A stretch of DNA of 32,020 nt from the NCBI GenBank assembly GCA_016783065.1, contig JADHXI010000020.1, positions 1 to 32,020 on the forward strand, in the 5' to 3' direction. The position numbers and the translations under genes were made by a program. Positions within the stretch are counted from its first letter, which is position 1; every line of letters starts with the position of its first letter. The notes under the pieces are model-generated. The model was not told where the DNA came from. It ran no database searches and saw only the letters and a list, made by a program, of their open reading frames with translations. The stretch comes from Desulfobacteraceae bacterium. GTDB lineage: Bacteria; Desulfobacterota; DSM-4660; Desulfatiglandales; Desulfatiglandaceae. Below, in pieces: positions 17,813 to 25,146 of this stretch.

Positions 17813-18769
17813 ATGACACGTTACATAATATTCAGGTTGTTTTATGCGGTGTTACTGTTGGCGGGTACTATGGTGATCACCTTTTTTATGACGCGGATGC
17901 TGCCCGGTGATCCCATCCGGGCAGCCATGCAGCAGAATTTGGATTTAAGGGATGAATCCATCGTTCAGGAAGTACGGGCCAGGTTCGGATTGGACCGGCC
18001 GGTTCATATCCAGTTTGGCATGTGGACAAGGGATTTTTTCACCGGAAATTGGGGAAATTCCCTGAGTAGTGGGCAAAAAGTGGTGGATATGTTCCTGCAA
18101 CGGGCGCCTGTTACCTTAGAGCTCTTTTTCCTCTCCCTTTTTTGGTCCTGGCTGATCGGAATCATAATGGGCGTGGTCAGCGCCTTGAAACGCAATTCCA
18201 TGCTGGATTTTGGTATCACGGGGATCTCAATTGGCGGTCTCTCCATTCCGGTTTTCTGGGAGGCCATTATCCTCATCTATATCTTTGGCGTCTGGTGGAA
18301 GATCCTTCCCCCATCCGGGTATGTGCCTTTTTTCGAGGATCCGATCATGAACCTGAAGATGGTGGCCATGCCGACATTTGTGATGGCCACCCACGGCATG
18401 GCCGGAGTTGCCCGTTATGTCCGTTCCTGCCTGCTGGAGGTGATTGGCCAGGATTTCATCCGGACCGCCCGGGCCAAGGGGTTACGAGAACGAGCCGTTA
18501 TCATCAGCCATGCCTTCAAACCGGCAGCCATACCGGTGTTAACCATCTTTGGCGGAACCTTTGGGGGGATCCTCGGTGGATCCTTTATCATCGAACTCAT
18601 GTTTGCCATTCCAGGATTAGGGCGCATGGGACTGGACGCCATTTTTCAGCGGGATTTTCCCATTATCCAGACTATGGCGGTCTTGGGCTCGAGCTGTGTC
18701 TTGATCGCCAATCTGGTTACGGATATCGCGTATGGCTGGCTCGATCCCCGGGTCAGGATCTATAAGTAA
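17813..18769 (+). CDS. ABC transporter permease, DppB/OppB type
   Basis: A 318-residue inner-membrane protein with about six transmembrane helices. It has the DppB hallmark start (MTRYIIFRLFYAVLLLAGTM), the LPGDP motif, FGLDRPVHIQF, and the EAA loop RTARAKGLRERAVIISHAFKP truncated here to its core ARAKGLRERA..HAFKPA that contacts the ATPase. It forms the translocation channel with the DppC-type protein encoded next. It lies 54 bp after the binding-protein gene, in the same operon. The ribosome-binding site is poor (AAGG only two bases from ATG), so translation may depend on the upstream gene. Confidence 0.9.
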   Translation: MTRYIIFRLFYAVLLLAGTMVITFFMTRMLPGDPIRAAMQQNLDLRDESIVQEVRARFGLDRPVHIQFGMWTRDFFTGNWGNSLSSGQKVVDMFLQRAPVTLELFFLSLFWSWLIGIIMGVVSALKRNSMLDFGITGISIGGLSIPVFWEAIILIYIFGVWWKILPPSGYVPFFEDPIMNLKMVAMPTFVMATHGMAGVARYVRSCLLEVIGQDFIRTARAKGLRERAVIISHAFKPAAIPVLTIFGGTFGGILGGSFIIELMFAIPGLGRMGLDAIFQRDFPIIQTMAVLGSSCVLIANLVTDIAYGWLDPRVRIYK

Positions 18770-18810
18770 GAAATCGACCATGGCCAATACAACAATAAAA
18801 AAAATTGAAA

Positions 18811-19731
18811 ATGGAAGAAACGAACAAAAAAGTTGATGAAACTTCTGAGCACGATCTTGAACCGCGGCGTATGTCCACCGTCGGTTTCAGAGGATTATTA
18901 AAAACGCTTTTAAAGAACAGGCTCTCTGTTATCGGCATTGTTGTTATTATACTGATGTTCTCCTTAGCCCTGTTTGCGCCCTTGCTGGCACCCTACGATC
19001 CCAATGAACCGGATTACTACAACCTCCTCAAAGGTCCGTCTGCCAAGCACTGGCTGGGAACGGACGACCTGGGGCGGGACTTGCTTTCGCGCATCATTTA
19101 TGGTGCCCAGGTTTCCATGACGGTCGGTCTCGGCTGCACGGTTTTTTCCCTGATGTTTGGTACGTTTATGGGCGTTCTATCCGGGTACAGGGGGGGGGCA
19201 TGGGATATGGTCATCATGCGGATTTGTGACATGATCTTCATTTTCCCGGGATTTATGTTTATTTTGATCATGGCCGCGGCCTTGGGCCCCGGTATGATCA
19301 ACATTATTATAGCCATATCCCTGTTCGGCTGGGCGGGACCGGCCCGACTGGTCCGCGGAAACGTATTGGCGGTGAGGGAGATGCCTTATGTTGAGGCTGC
19401 GAGGGCCGCCGGGGCATCGAATACGCGCATCATGTTCAAATATGTACTTCCCAACTGTTTAGCTCCTATGATCGTGGCAGCGGCCCTCGGTTTGGGGGCC
19501 GCTGTTGGGATGGAAGCCGGTGCCGCGTTCCTGGGGATCGGCGTTCAACCGCCGACCCCGAGTTGGGGTCGGGAACTTCGGGTCGGGTACACTTACCTGA
19601 GCACGGTGCCGCTTTACTCGGTAGCCCCGGGGCTGATGATCACCATGGCCATCATGGCGTTTATTGCTCTGGGTGACGGTCTCAGGGATGCTCTGGATCC
19701 GCGCCTCAGGGGTGAGGGGAAAAAAGTATAA
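18811..19731 (+). CDS. ABC transporter permease, DppC/OppC type
   Basis: A 306-residue inner-membrane protein. It has the short cytoplasmic N-terminus and first helix typical of DppC, the LAPYDPNEPD and HWLGTDDLGRDLLSRIIYGA segments, and the EAA loop EAARAAGASNTRIMFKYVLP. The start is uncertain: ATG 18811 or a TTG two codons earlier (18805); neither has a clear ribosome-binding site. It completes a binding protein-permease-permease set, but the DppD/DppF ATPase genes that normally follow are absent: the next gene is a convergent phosphoesterase whose 3' end overlaps this one by 26 bp. Confidence 0.9.
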   Translation: MEETNKKVDETSEHDLEPRRMSTVGFRGLLKTLLKNRLSVIGIVVIILMFSLALFAPLLAPYDPNEPDYYNLLKGPSAKHWLGTDDLGRDLLSRIIYGAQVSMTVGLGCTVFSLMFGTFMGVLSGYRGGAWDMVIMRICDMIFIFPGFMFILIMAAALGPGMINIIIAISLFGWAGPARLVRGNVLAVREMPYVEAARAAGASNTRIMFKYVLPNCLAPMIVAAALGLGAAVGMEAGAAFLGIGVQPPTPSWGRELRVGYTYLSTVPLYSVAPGLMITMAIMAFIALGDGLRDALDPRLRGEGKKV

Positions 19732-20863
19732 CCGTGATCTCGGGGGGTGATAGGAACCTCACGGGTGGTCCCCATGTACCGGTGCCACTGGTTACATAGA
19801 GATAGGATTGTTTCCCCACCTTGAAAAGGCCATTGTGATATGGAAAAAAGCGTGCGGAGATCAAACTAAAGGGAAAGATCTGTCCCTTATGGGTATGCCC
19901 GGAAAGCTGGAGGTCAAATAAGGCTGTGTTCTTTTCATTGATCCTTGGCTGATGTTTAAGGAGAATGGTGAGCTTATTATTCGAAAACTTTTTGAGTATC
20001 TCGTCTTCAGAAACAGGAGCAACAAATCCAAACTGTTTTGATGTTGGGTCATCGATCCCGGCGATATTTACCACGTCACCCGCAGTGATACCTTCATTTC
20101 TGAGCATCATGAAGCCTGCCTCTTCTGTAAAAGAAACAGCCTCCTCAATCCCTGTATAGAATTCGTGGTTTCCTGTTACTGCATATTTACCATAAGGCAC
20201 CTTAATATCCCTGAAGAGTGCTGCAACTTTCCCCTTATCGTACAGATCTCTGTCAATGAGATCACCGGTGGAGACAAGGATATCAGGATTAAGGTCTTTG
20301 ATAATTTTCACAATCTTCCTGGCCAACCTCGTACTGTTGGTGGCACTGAAATGAATGTCGGATATCTGCACAATCCTGAGCCCGTTGATATCAGGCGGCA
20401 GCTTTTTGGTCTTCAGTACAACTGTCTTAGTTCTTATATTCTGAGCCTCAAACATTCCGTACGTAATAATCACAGTAACCATTAAAAGAGTGATCAGAAA
20501 ACTTGCCTTAGACACAATCTTGATCTTTAAAAAAACCGGAGAAGAGATCAAGGAGGTAAGATGACATATCCCATTATAGACATCAAACATGAGATGTATT
20601 GAGAAGAATAGGAACAACGCCGCCATCCACGTGTAGCCGATATAGGCCAGGCAAGTTGTGAAGAGATCTCTTTCAAACCTAATAGAGATATTGATAAGAA
20701 TAGGTGCCACAAGCATAGAAAAGAGAAACGCAAGCAGCAGCCCATGGTATAATGGACTCAGCATGAAGGCGTTTTTCGACTTTACGTAGAAGTAGTAGTG
20801 AAGAAGACCGTAGAGTGTAAGAAAGACTGTTAGAAGCAGGATATAGGAGAGTAGTGTTCTCAA
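19706..20863 (-). CDS. Membrane-anchored metallophosphoesterase (YaeI/YkuE-like)
   Basis: A 385-residue protein. The first ~140 residues contain about four hydrophobic helices. A calcineurin-type phosphoesterase domain follows: QISDIHFS (D169, H171), STGDLIDRD (D201), VTGNHEFY (N232, H233), LLKHQP and LSGHTHKGQIFP, which is the full set of two-metal ligands. Relatives hydrolyse phosphodiesters of lipids or nucleotides at the membrane; the domain's side of the membrane cannot be fixed. I use the TTG at 20863 as start because AAAGGAGG ends five bases before it; an open frame from GTG 20881 would overlap that ribosome-binding site. Its 3' end overlaps the convergent permease gene by 26 bp. Confidence 0.85.
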   Translation of the reverse strand: MRTLLSYILLLTVFLTLYGLLHYYFYVKSKNAFMLSPLYHGLLLAFLFSMLVAPILINISIRFERDLFTTCLAYIGYTWMAALFLFFSIHLMFDVYNGICHLTSLISSPVFLKIKIVSKASFLITLLMVTVIITYGMFEAQNIRTKTVVLKTKKLPPDINGLRIVQISDIHFSATNSTRLARKIVKIIKDLNPDILVSTGDLIDRDLYDKGKVAALFRDIKVPYGKYAVTGNHEFYTGIEEAVSFTEEAGFMMLRNEGITAGDVVNIAGIDDPTSKQFGFVAPVSEDEILKKFSNNKLTILLKHQPRINEKNTALFDLQLSGHTHKGQIFPFSLISARFFPYHNGLFKVGKQSYLYVTSGTGTWGPPVRFLSPPEITVILFSPHP

Positions 20864-21136
20864 GGCATCCTCCTTTCGCACGATCCGGAACCTTGCTCAT
20901 TTTGGTCAACGGAGTATAGAGAAATGAAACCCCCGGGTCAAGTGGGAAAATGATGATAGGAATGCGTATTCCTGTATGTCGGCTCGTATGAAAAAAAAGA
21001 TATTCAGGAAGGACCTTTTTTTATAGCCATCGCTTTCATTTTATGTTAGAAATTGATAAATTAGATTTGCTGCTTTTCATTCTAGTTTTTAGTAGGGGTC
21101 ATATCACCCGCAAACATCAGTTTCAGGAGAAGTGAA

Positions 21137-21331
21137 ATGGATAATGTCAGAAAATTGGGTATTGGAGTCGTGCTGGTTGTCCCCGTCTTTGTAGGGGGCG
21201 GCGCTGTTTGGGAGATTTTCAACAACTGGTGGGTCGTTTTTGTCTGGGTAGTTATTATGGCTTTATTATATGGAGGATTTTTCTCCGGAAAGCTTTCAGT
21301 ATCTAAAATACTGAAGGAGATCAAGTCTTAA
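21137..21331 (+). CDS. Small two-helix membrane protein
   Basis: A 64-residue ORF with two predicted transmembrane helices (LGIGVVLVVPVFVGGGAVWE and WWVVFVWVVIMALLYGGFF, residues about 7-26 and 31-49) and a basic C-terminal tail (KILKEIKS). I do not recognise a family. AGGAG seven bases before ATG is a good ribosome-binding site, and codon use is ordinary, so I believe it is a real gene. It lies 128 bp ahead of infA, but infA appears to have its own promoter. Confidence 0.6.
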   Translation: MDNVRKLGIGVVLVVPVFVGGGAVWEIFNNWWVVFVWVVIMALLYGGFFSGKLSVSKILKEIKS

Positions 21332-21390
21332 ATGAAGTCTCAGAGATCATATTTTTCTCGATCTTGGAAACCCAAGGATTTCATTTATGA

Positions 21391-21418
21391 TTGACTCATA
21401 GGGGTGTGGTATTATAAA
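21391..21418 (+). promoter_or_regulatory. Probable promoter of infA
   Basis: TTGACT (21391-21396) and TATAAA (21413-21418) are separated by 16 bp, about 40 bp ahead of the infA start. Confidence 0.5.
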
Positions 21419-21459
21419 ATTATTAGAAGTAACTAACCTGATAACTTGAAAGGAGAATC

Positions 21460-21678
21460 TTGAGTAGAGACGATTTAATCCAACTGGAAGGTGTGGTGAG
21501 CAGGGTTTTGGGTCGCGGAACCATGGAAATTGAATGTGAGAATGATGTCGTCGTGAGGGGTGTTCTCTCAGGCCGGATGAAAAAGAATAGGATTAAGGTG
21601 ATACAAGGTGATCGCGTAAAGGTAAGCGTCTCTCCCTATGATACATCACATGGCCTGGTTACCTATCGCTATAGGTGA
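21460..21678 (+). CDS. infA: Translation initiation factor IF-1
   Basis: A 72-residue S1/OB-fold protein, the exact usual length. Conserved points are LEGVVSRVL at the N-terminus, VLSGRMKKNRIKVIQGDRVKV in the middle (G-D-R-V-x-V is diagnostic) and SPYDTSHGLVTYRYR at the end. IF-1 binds the 30S A site during initiation. The start is TTG at 21460 with AGGAG four bases upstream; no closer ATG fits. The sequence is rather diverged (MEIECENDVVVRG in place of the usual F-x-V-x-L-x-N-G-H), so it may be a second, specialised copy. It is not next to ribosomal-protein genes. Confidence 0.9.
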   Translation: MSRDDLIQLEGVVSRVLGRGTMEIECENDVVVRGVLSGRMKKNRIKVIQGDRVKVSVSPYDTSHGLVTYRYR

Positions 21679-21832
21679 TAAAAGGGTAGGGAGGAGACCC
21701 ACACTTTTCTCCACTCTTCTTCTCGGTAGTAATCCCACCAGTGGCTAGACCGCTAACCATTTTTCACTCGATACAGAACAAATATCCTTCTCATGACGTG
21801 ACGGAATGGATTCGTGCAAACGTAATCTAAGT

Positions 21833-22028
21833 GGTAACCGTTAACGGGTTCACGGTTCAGGGTTCAAAGGTTGTGTGCAGCGAAAACCTGCCTGCAAAAG
21901 TAGACCGCCTCCTAAAGTTTTAAGGAGGACGGATACGCCGGGCAGGTAGTCAATATTCAATCCTATAGCTCGTAAGTTCGGCAATAGAAAGTTAACCCTG
22001 AACGGTGAACCCTGAACCTGTGAACGCT
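21833..22028. repeat. Dispersed repeat, family B copy 2
   Basis: The reverse complement of this segment matches 7781-7953 nearly throughout, including GCCGAACTTACGAGCTATAG and the CACAACCTTTGAACCCTGAACC end. It is about 20 bp longer because of an internal hairpin (GCCTCCTAAAG-TTTT-AAGGAGG, near 21908-21930). The ends are mutually inverted. Sequence 21679-21832 shows no gene. Confidence 0.85.
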
Positions 22029-22073
22029 TTCCCTAAATGTAATCAACACCAAATTACGCAAGGTTTCCAGGAA

Positions 22074-22181
22074 GTCATTGCACTCCGGGGCGTAGTCCCC
22101 AACGGGATGGAGTCGACAAGTCACGCGAAACGCGGGACGACGTGGCGACCTCATACCGTTCTTGACGGGACTCGCAATGAC
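22074..22181. repeat. Inverted repeat, family C copy 2
   Basis: GTCATTGC (22074-22081) and GCAATGAC (22174-22181) bound a 108-bp segment with nested hairpins (GGGGCGTAGTCCCC; CGCGAAACGCG). The arms match the inner arms of copy 1 at 11541-11703; the centre differs. It begins 46 bp after the family B copy. No gene is seen in 22029-22346. Confidence 0.7.
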
Positions 22182-22346
22182 ATTTTTTGTAAGGCTTCTA
22201 AAATACTCTTCCGAAATTTGGGATAGTATAAGAGAATAGATAGAGGTCGAATATTTTCTTTACGAATTAATTAAAAAACGAATAGCTGTTGAAGGGTACA
22301 GAAAGATTGTTAAAAATTATAAAAAATGATTAAGTAATGAATATAC

Positions 22347-22375
22347 TTGACTTTTGGTAAAGGTTAGTGTACTAT
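22347..22375 (+). promoter_or_regulatory. Strong sigma70 promoter of the histone-like gene
   Basis: TTGACT (22347-22352) and TACTAT (22370-22375) have the ideal 17-bp spacer. The leader would be short (about 28 nt) and carries TAGGAGG nine bases before ATG 22410. This suggests high expression, as expected for a nucleoid protein. Confidence 0.75.
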
Positions 22376-22409
22376 AGCGACAAATTTAATTCTTAGGAGG
22401 TAGTTACTT

Positions 22410-22865
22410 ATGAAAGCGTTAAAAAAAGAACTGCAATCCGTAGCAAAAGTTCTTAAGTCACTAACCCAAAAAACCGAAAAAATTTCGAAAAAAATCGATA
22501 AGCTCGCAAAAGCCCAGGCTCCCAAAAAGGCAAAGGCAAGGGCAAAGCCAAAGGCCAGAAAAAAGGCTAGACCAAAGGCTAGGGCAAAGGCTAGGCCAAA
22601 GGCCGGAAAAAAGGCAAGAGCCAGGGCGAAGGCTAAGCCGGTGAAGAGGAAAGTTGCCAGGAAAGCTCCTGCCAGAAAGAAGATAAAGGTCACCGGAAGT
22701 GATGCTGTCCTCAAGCTTATCAAAAGAAGCACAAAGGGTGTTGGCACCGCTGCCTTGAAGCAGAAGACTGGTTTTAAGGAAAAGAAAATAAGAGATACTA
22801 TTTACAGGCTGAAGAAGCAACGCAAAATAAAAAGTGTACAAAAGGGATTTTATGTAGCGATATAA
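22410..22865 (+). CDS. Histone H1-like basic DNA-binding protein with C-terminal winged-helix-like domain
   Basis: A 151-residue, extremely basic protein in three parts. Residues 1-35 are an amphipathic, probably coiled-coil helix (ELQSVAKVLKSLTQKTEKIS). Residues 36-92 are a low-complexity tract of Lys, Ala, Arg and Pro (repeats of KARAKPKA / KARPKARA), like the tails of eukaryotic H1, chlamydial Hc1 and AlgP. Residues about 93-151 form a compact helical domain (SDAVLKLIKRSTKGVGTAAL, then a second helix pair, then a QKGFYVA strand) that looks like a small winged helix-turn-helix. It probably binds and compacts DNA. The gene has its own strong promoter and Shine-Dalgarno. The repetitive tract is likely to vary in length between strains. 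Confidence 0.8.
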   Translation: MKALKKELQSVAKVLKSLTQKTEKISKKIDKLAKAQAPKKAKARAKPKARKKARPKARAKARPKAGKKARARAKAKPVKRKVARKAPARKKIKVTGSDAVLKLIKRSTKGVGTAALKQKTGFKEKKIRDTIYRLKKQRKIKSVQKGFYVAI

Positions 22866-22899
22866 TCCTGAAGGTTCGATGCTTGGAAGAAAAAGGATC

Positions 22900-22992
22900 A
22901 GGTCTCAACATTTGATGCTCTTTTTCAAGATAGCTCATGTCAATTGTTGAGACCTCATCATGTTGAAACCTCATCCTGTTGAGACCCCATTC
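22900..22992. repeat. Hairpin plus 16-bp x3 tandem repeat downstream of the histone-like gene
   Basis: AGGTCTCAACA (22900-22910) pairs perfectly with TGTTGAGACCT (22945-22955). The right arm is also the first of three tandem 16-bp units: TGTTGAGACCTCATCA (22945), TGTTGAAACCTCATCC (22961) and TGTTGAGACCCCATTC (22977). It lacks the T tract of a classical terminator. No gene is seen in 22866-23127. Confidence 0.75.
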
Positions 22993-23127
22993 ACCTATCA
23001 CTTACTCATCACTTTCAATCAATCACTCTGCTGTTCTGGCTGAGGGAAGGAGAGTAGTCGTCATACTCGACAACGCTCGATATCTTTCTTCAGTCTTTAC
23101 CTCGTCCACACATCTCTCCTTTTTCCC

Positions 23128-23215
23128 TTATTCGTAACAGTTTAGCTCTTTGAAAAATATCAGCAATTACCGGATTGCTCAGGTAGTTTGAAACAGCTAA
23201 AATATTACCCTTATT
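23128..23215. repeat. 88-bp inverted-repeat element, left copy flanking the MFS gene (family F)
   Basis: The element runs from TTATTCGTAACAGTTTAGCT to AATATTACCCTTATT. Its own ends are imperfect inverted repeats (GTAACAGTTTAGCTCTTTGAAA against GTAATATTTTAGCTGTTTCAAA on the other strand). The reverse complement reappears, split in two, at 24694-24995. The last bases supply the TAA stop codon of the MFS gene (23211-23213). Confidence 0.85.
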
Positions 23216-24668
23216 TTTTGTTTCGGTTCCATGTAGCAAGACAGAGCAGCACCACGAGGGATAAAATGCAGGCCGAGACTAGGAGCGCGTCGTGAAAGGA
23301 AAGAGGTATCGCTTTTCTTGCTGCCTGTGCCGCCTCTAGTCCCTTGCCAATCAGTTCGGTCAGATGTCGGGCTTTTCTGGCTGTATAAACGGTTCCGGCA
23401 ACGGCCATCCCAAGAGACATGCCCACCTGCCTTTGGGTGGCGATCAGGGCCGAAGCAGTACCGAGACGTTCATTTCTCACTGAACCCATAACAGAGCTGT
23501 TGTTTGGGGCATGAAAAGAAGAAACACCAAAGCCGTAGAGAATTAAAACGGGAATTATCCCCACAATTTGTGTCTGAAGATCAAAACCGCGCATGAGGAG
23601 ATAGGCGATCAAGGTGGCCACTGCACCCAGGGTTGAAATCCAGACAGGTTGAGATCGGTCGGAAAGCCAACCGCTGATCGGACCGACGACTATGGTGGTC
23701 ATCGAGACCACGGCCATAAGCATGCCGGTCTTTGAGGGGGGAAGCCCGATCCCCTGCATCAGATAAAATGGCATCACCAGGACGAAGACCGGATAGGCCA
23801 TAAAGGTGAGGAAAAGACTCCATATGGCGCTTGAAAAGACACGGCTTTTAAAGAGGGACAGGTCAACAACCGGGTCTGCGGCGTTACGTTCTACCAAGAC
23901 AAAGACGATAAGGCAGAGTAGGCCAAAGACGATCAAGAAGTGAACAATTGGTGAATAGAGGCCTAATTTATTAACCTGGCCGACGCCAAACATTATTGAG
24001 AGCAGACCGATCGAAGAGGTAAGCATTCCCCAAAAATCAAACTTTACTTTCCCGACCTTAATCTCGTCCTTTTTGAGAAAGATCAGGGCCAGGATGAATG
24101 TCAAGAGTCCCAACGGTATCCGGATGTAGAAGATCGACCGCCAGTGGAGCCATTCAAGAAGTATTCCGCCAAGGATAGGTCCGGTTATGAATCCAGCAGA
24201 TACTGATGAGCCCAATAAACCAAGTCCTTTGCCTCGCTCTTCCGCTGGAAAGGCGTCAGTTACGATGGCCGTACTGCAAGCTATGGTCATGGCCGCGCCT
24301 ACTGCCTGAAACACCCTGCAGATGATCAATTGGTTTATGGTCCGTGACAGAGAACAGAGGAAAAGTCCAAGTGAGAATATTAACATCCCAGTGGCATATA
24401 ATCTCTTACGCCCCATCTGGTCTCCGGCCTTTCCCAATACAAGCATCAGGCTCGTACTGGTCAGCATGTAGGCCAGCGTCACCCACATCACGGTCGTTAG
24501 CTGGATATCAAATACCCTTGTTAGGATGGGAAAGGAGATATTGGTGATGCTCGCGTCCATGGTCCCCATGAAGGTGCCAAGGGCGGTGATTATCAATGCC
24601 TTCCACTTATAGGCCAGCTTTTCTTCACTGGAACTATCGAGATCTGTCTCAACCTGGTTACGGTGCAT
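23211..24668 (-). CDS. MFS drug-efflux transporter, DHA2 (EmrB/QacA) type
   Basis: A 485-residue membrane protein with about 14 transmembrane helices. It starts with a hydrophilic N-terminus followed by ALGTFMGTMDASITNISFPI, the helix 1 signature of the 14-TMS drug:H+ antiporter family (motif D1), then motif A in GKAGDQMGRKRLY and motif C-like GPILGGILLEW. Such proteins export drugs or metabolites with proton exchange. No membrane-fusion or outer-membrane partner and no TetR/MarR regulator is adjacent. The gene fills almost exactly the space between two inverted copies of an 88-bp element: its stop codon is in the left copy and its ATG is 25 bp from the right copy. AGGGG close to ATG is a modest ribosome-binding site. 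Confidence 0.88.
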   Translation of the reverse strand: MHRNQVETDLDSSSEEKLAYKWKALIITALGTFMGTMDASITNISFPILTRVFDIQLTTVMWVTLAYMLTSTSLMLVLGKAGDQMGRKRLYATGMLIFSLGLFLCSLSRTINQLIICRVFQAVGAAMTIACSTAIVTDAFPAEERGKGLGLLGSSVSAGFITGPILGGILLEWLHWRSIFYIRIPLGLLTFILALIFLKKDEIKVGKVKFDFWGMLTSSIGLLSIMFGVGQVNKLGLYSPIVHFLIVFGLLCLIVFVLVERNAADPVVDLSLFKSRVFSSAIWSLFLTFMAYPVFVLVMPFYLMQGIGLPPSKTGMLMAVVSMTTIVVGPISGWLSDRSQPVWISTLGAVATLIAYLLMRGFDLQTQIVGIIPVLILYGFGVSSFHAPNNSSVMGSVRNERLGTASALIATQRQVGMSLGMAVAGTVYTARKARHLTELIGKGLEAAQAARKAIPLSFHDALLVSACILSLVVLLCLATWNRNKK

Positions 24669-24693
24669 ATTCCCCTACTAGTGACTCACTTTG

Positions 24694-24995
24694 AATAAAG
24701 GTAATATTTTAGCTGTTTGAAACTGCCGGAAGGGCTGTGGGGATCTCTTTCAGAAGCCCGCATCACAACAGATTCCACTGCATGTCGAACGCCCTCTTAG
24801 CCTTGATCATTAAGGCGGTGTAAGGCAGATACGGAAACCGCAGCAAAAGCGGTCGTCCTTCGGGCTGTGCTGTGATGAATTTAAAGGCCAAGCTGCCTCC
24901 CATGGAATGACGTAGGGCTATGCGAGCTTCTGAAAGAGATCCCCACGGCCCGGTAATCGCCGATATTTTTCAAAGAGCTAAACTGTTACGAATAA
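24694..24995. repeat. Family F element, right copy, split by a 220-bp insert
   Basis: The first part, AATAAAGGTAATATTTTAGC to TGTTTGAAACTG (24694-24725), and the second, GGTAATCGCCGATATTTTTC to GTTACGAATAA (24952-24995), are the two halves of the reverse complement of 23128-23215. Between them lies a foreign 220-bp piece with its own terminal inverted repeats. The pair of copies thus faces each other across the MFS gene. Confidence 0.85.
24732..24951. mobile_element. 220-bp MITE-like insert with 26-bp terminal inverted repeats
   Basis: GGGCTGTGGGGATCTCTTTC and following AGAAGC (24732-24757) are repeated inverted at 24926-24951 with a single mismatch over 26 bp. No coding capacity is apparent in the interior. 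CCGGAA before and CGGTAA after the insert are possible relics of a target duplication, but this is not clear-cut. Small size, no ORF, near-perfect ends and insertion inside another repeat fit a non-autonomous element. An alternative is a structured RNA-like palindrome that grew in place. Confidence 0.65.
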
Positions 24996-25146
24996 AGAGA
25001 TGACAGAATTGATCCGCGAATTGAAGATATCAAACAAGATAGTGGAAAGTCAAACTGCTGATAATCAGGGAGTGGAGGTGGGAAAAGAAAATTGTGTCGG
25101 ATAATCTAAAAATGGTCGAGATCCAGGAGGAGATGTTGGGAGGACA
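24996..25146 (+). other. Gap with an unsupported 34-codon ORF
   Basis: ATG 25000 to TAA 25104 encodes MTELIRELKISNKIVESQTA plus 14 further residues. It begins directly after the right family F copy, has only a weak AGAGA upstream and no recognised homology. It could be the tail of a gene disrupted when the element arrived, or chance. Confidence 0.25.

Noticed and set aside
20864-20881. GTG 20881 as start of the metallophosphoesterase
   Set aside because: The ribosome-binding site AAAGGAGG lies inside this extension and is ideally spaced for TTG 20863.
22900-22992. Possible start of a CRISPR array because of the tandem 16-bp units
   Set aside because: The units abut directly with no spacers, there are only three, and no cas gene is in the window.
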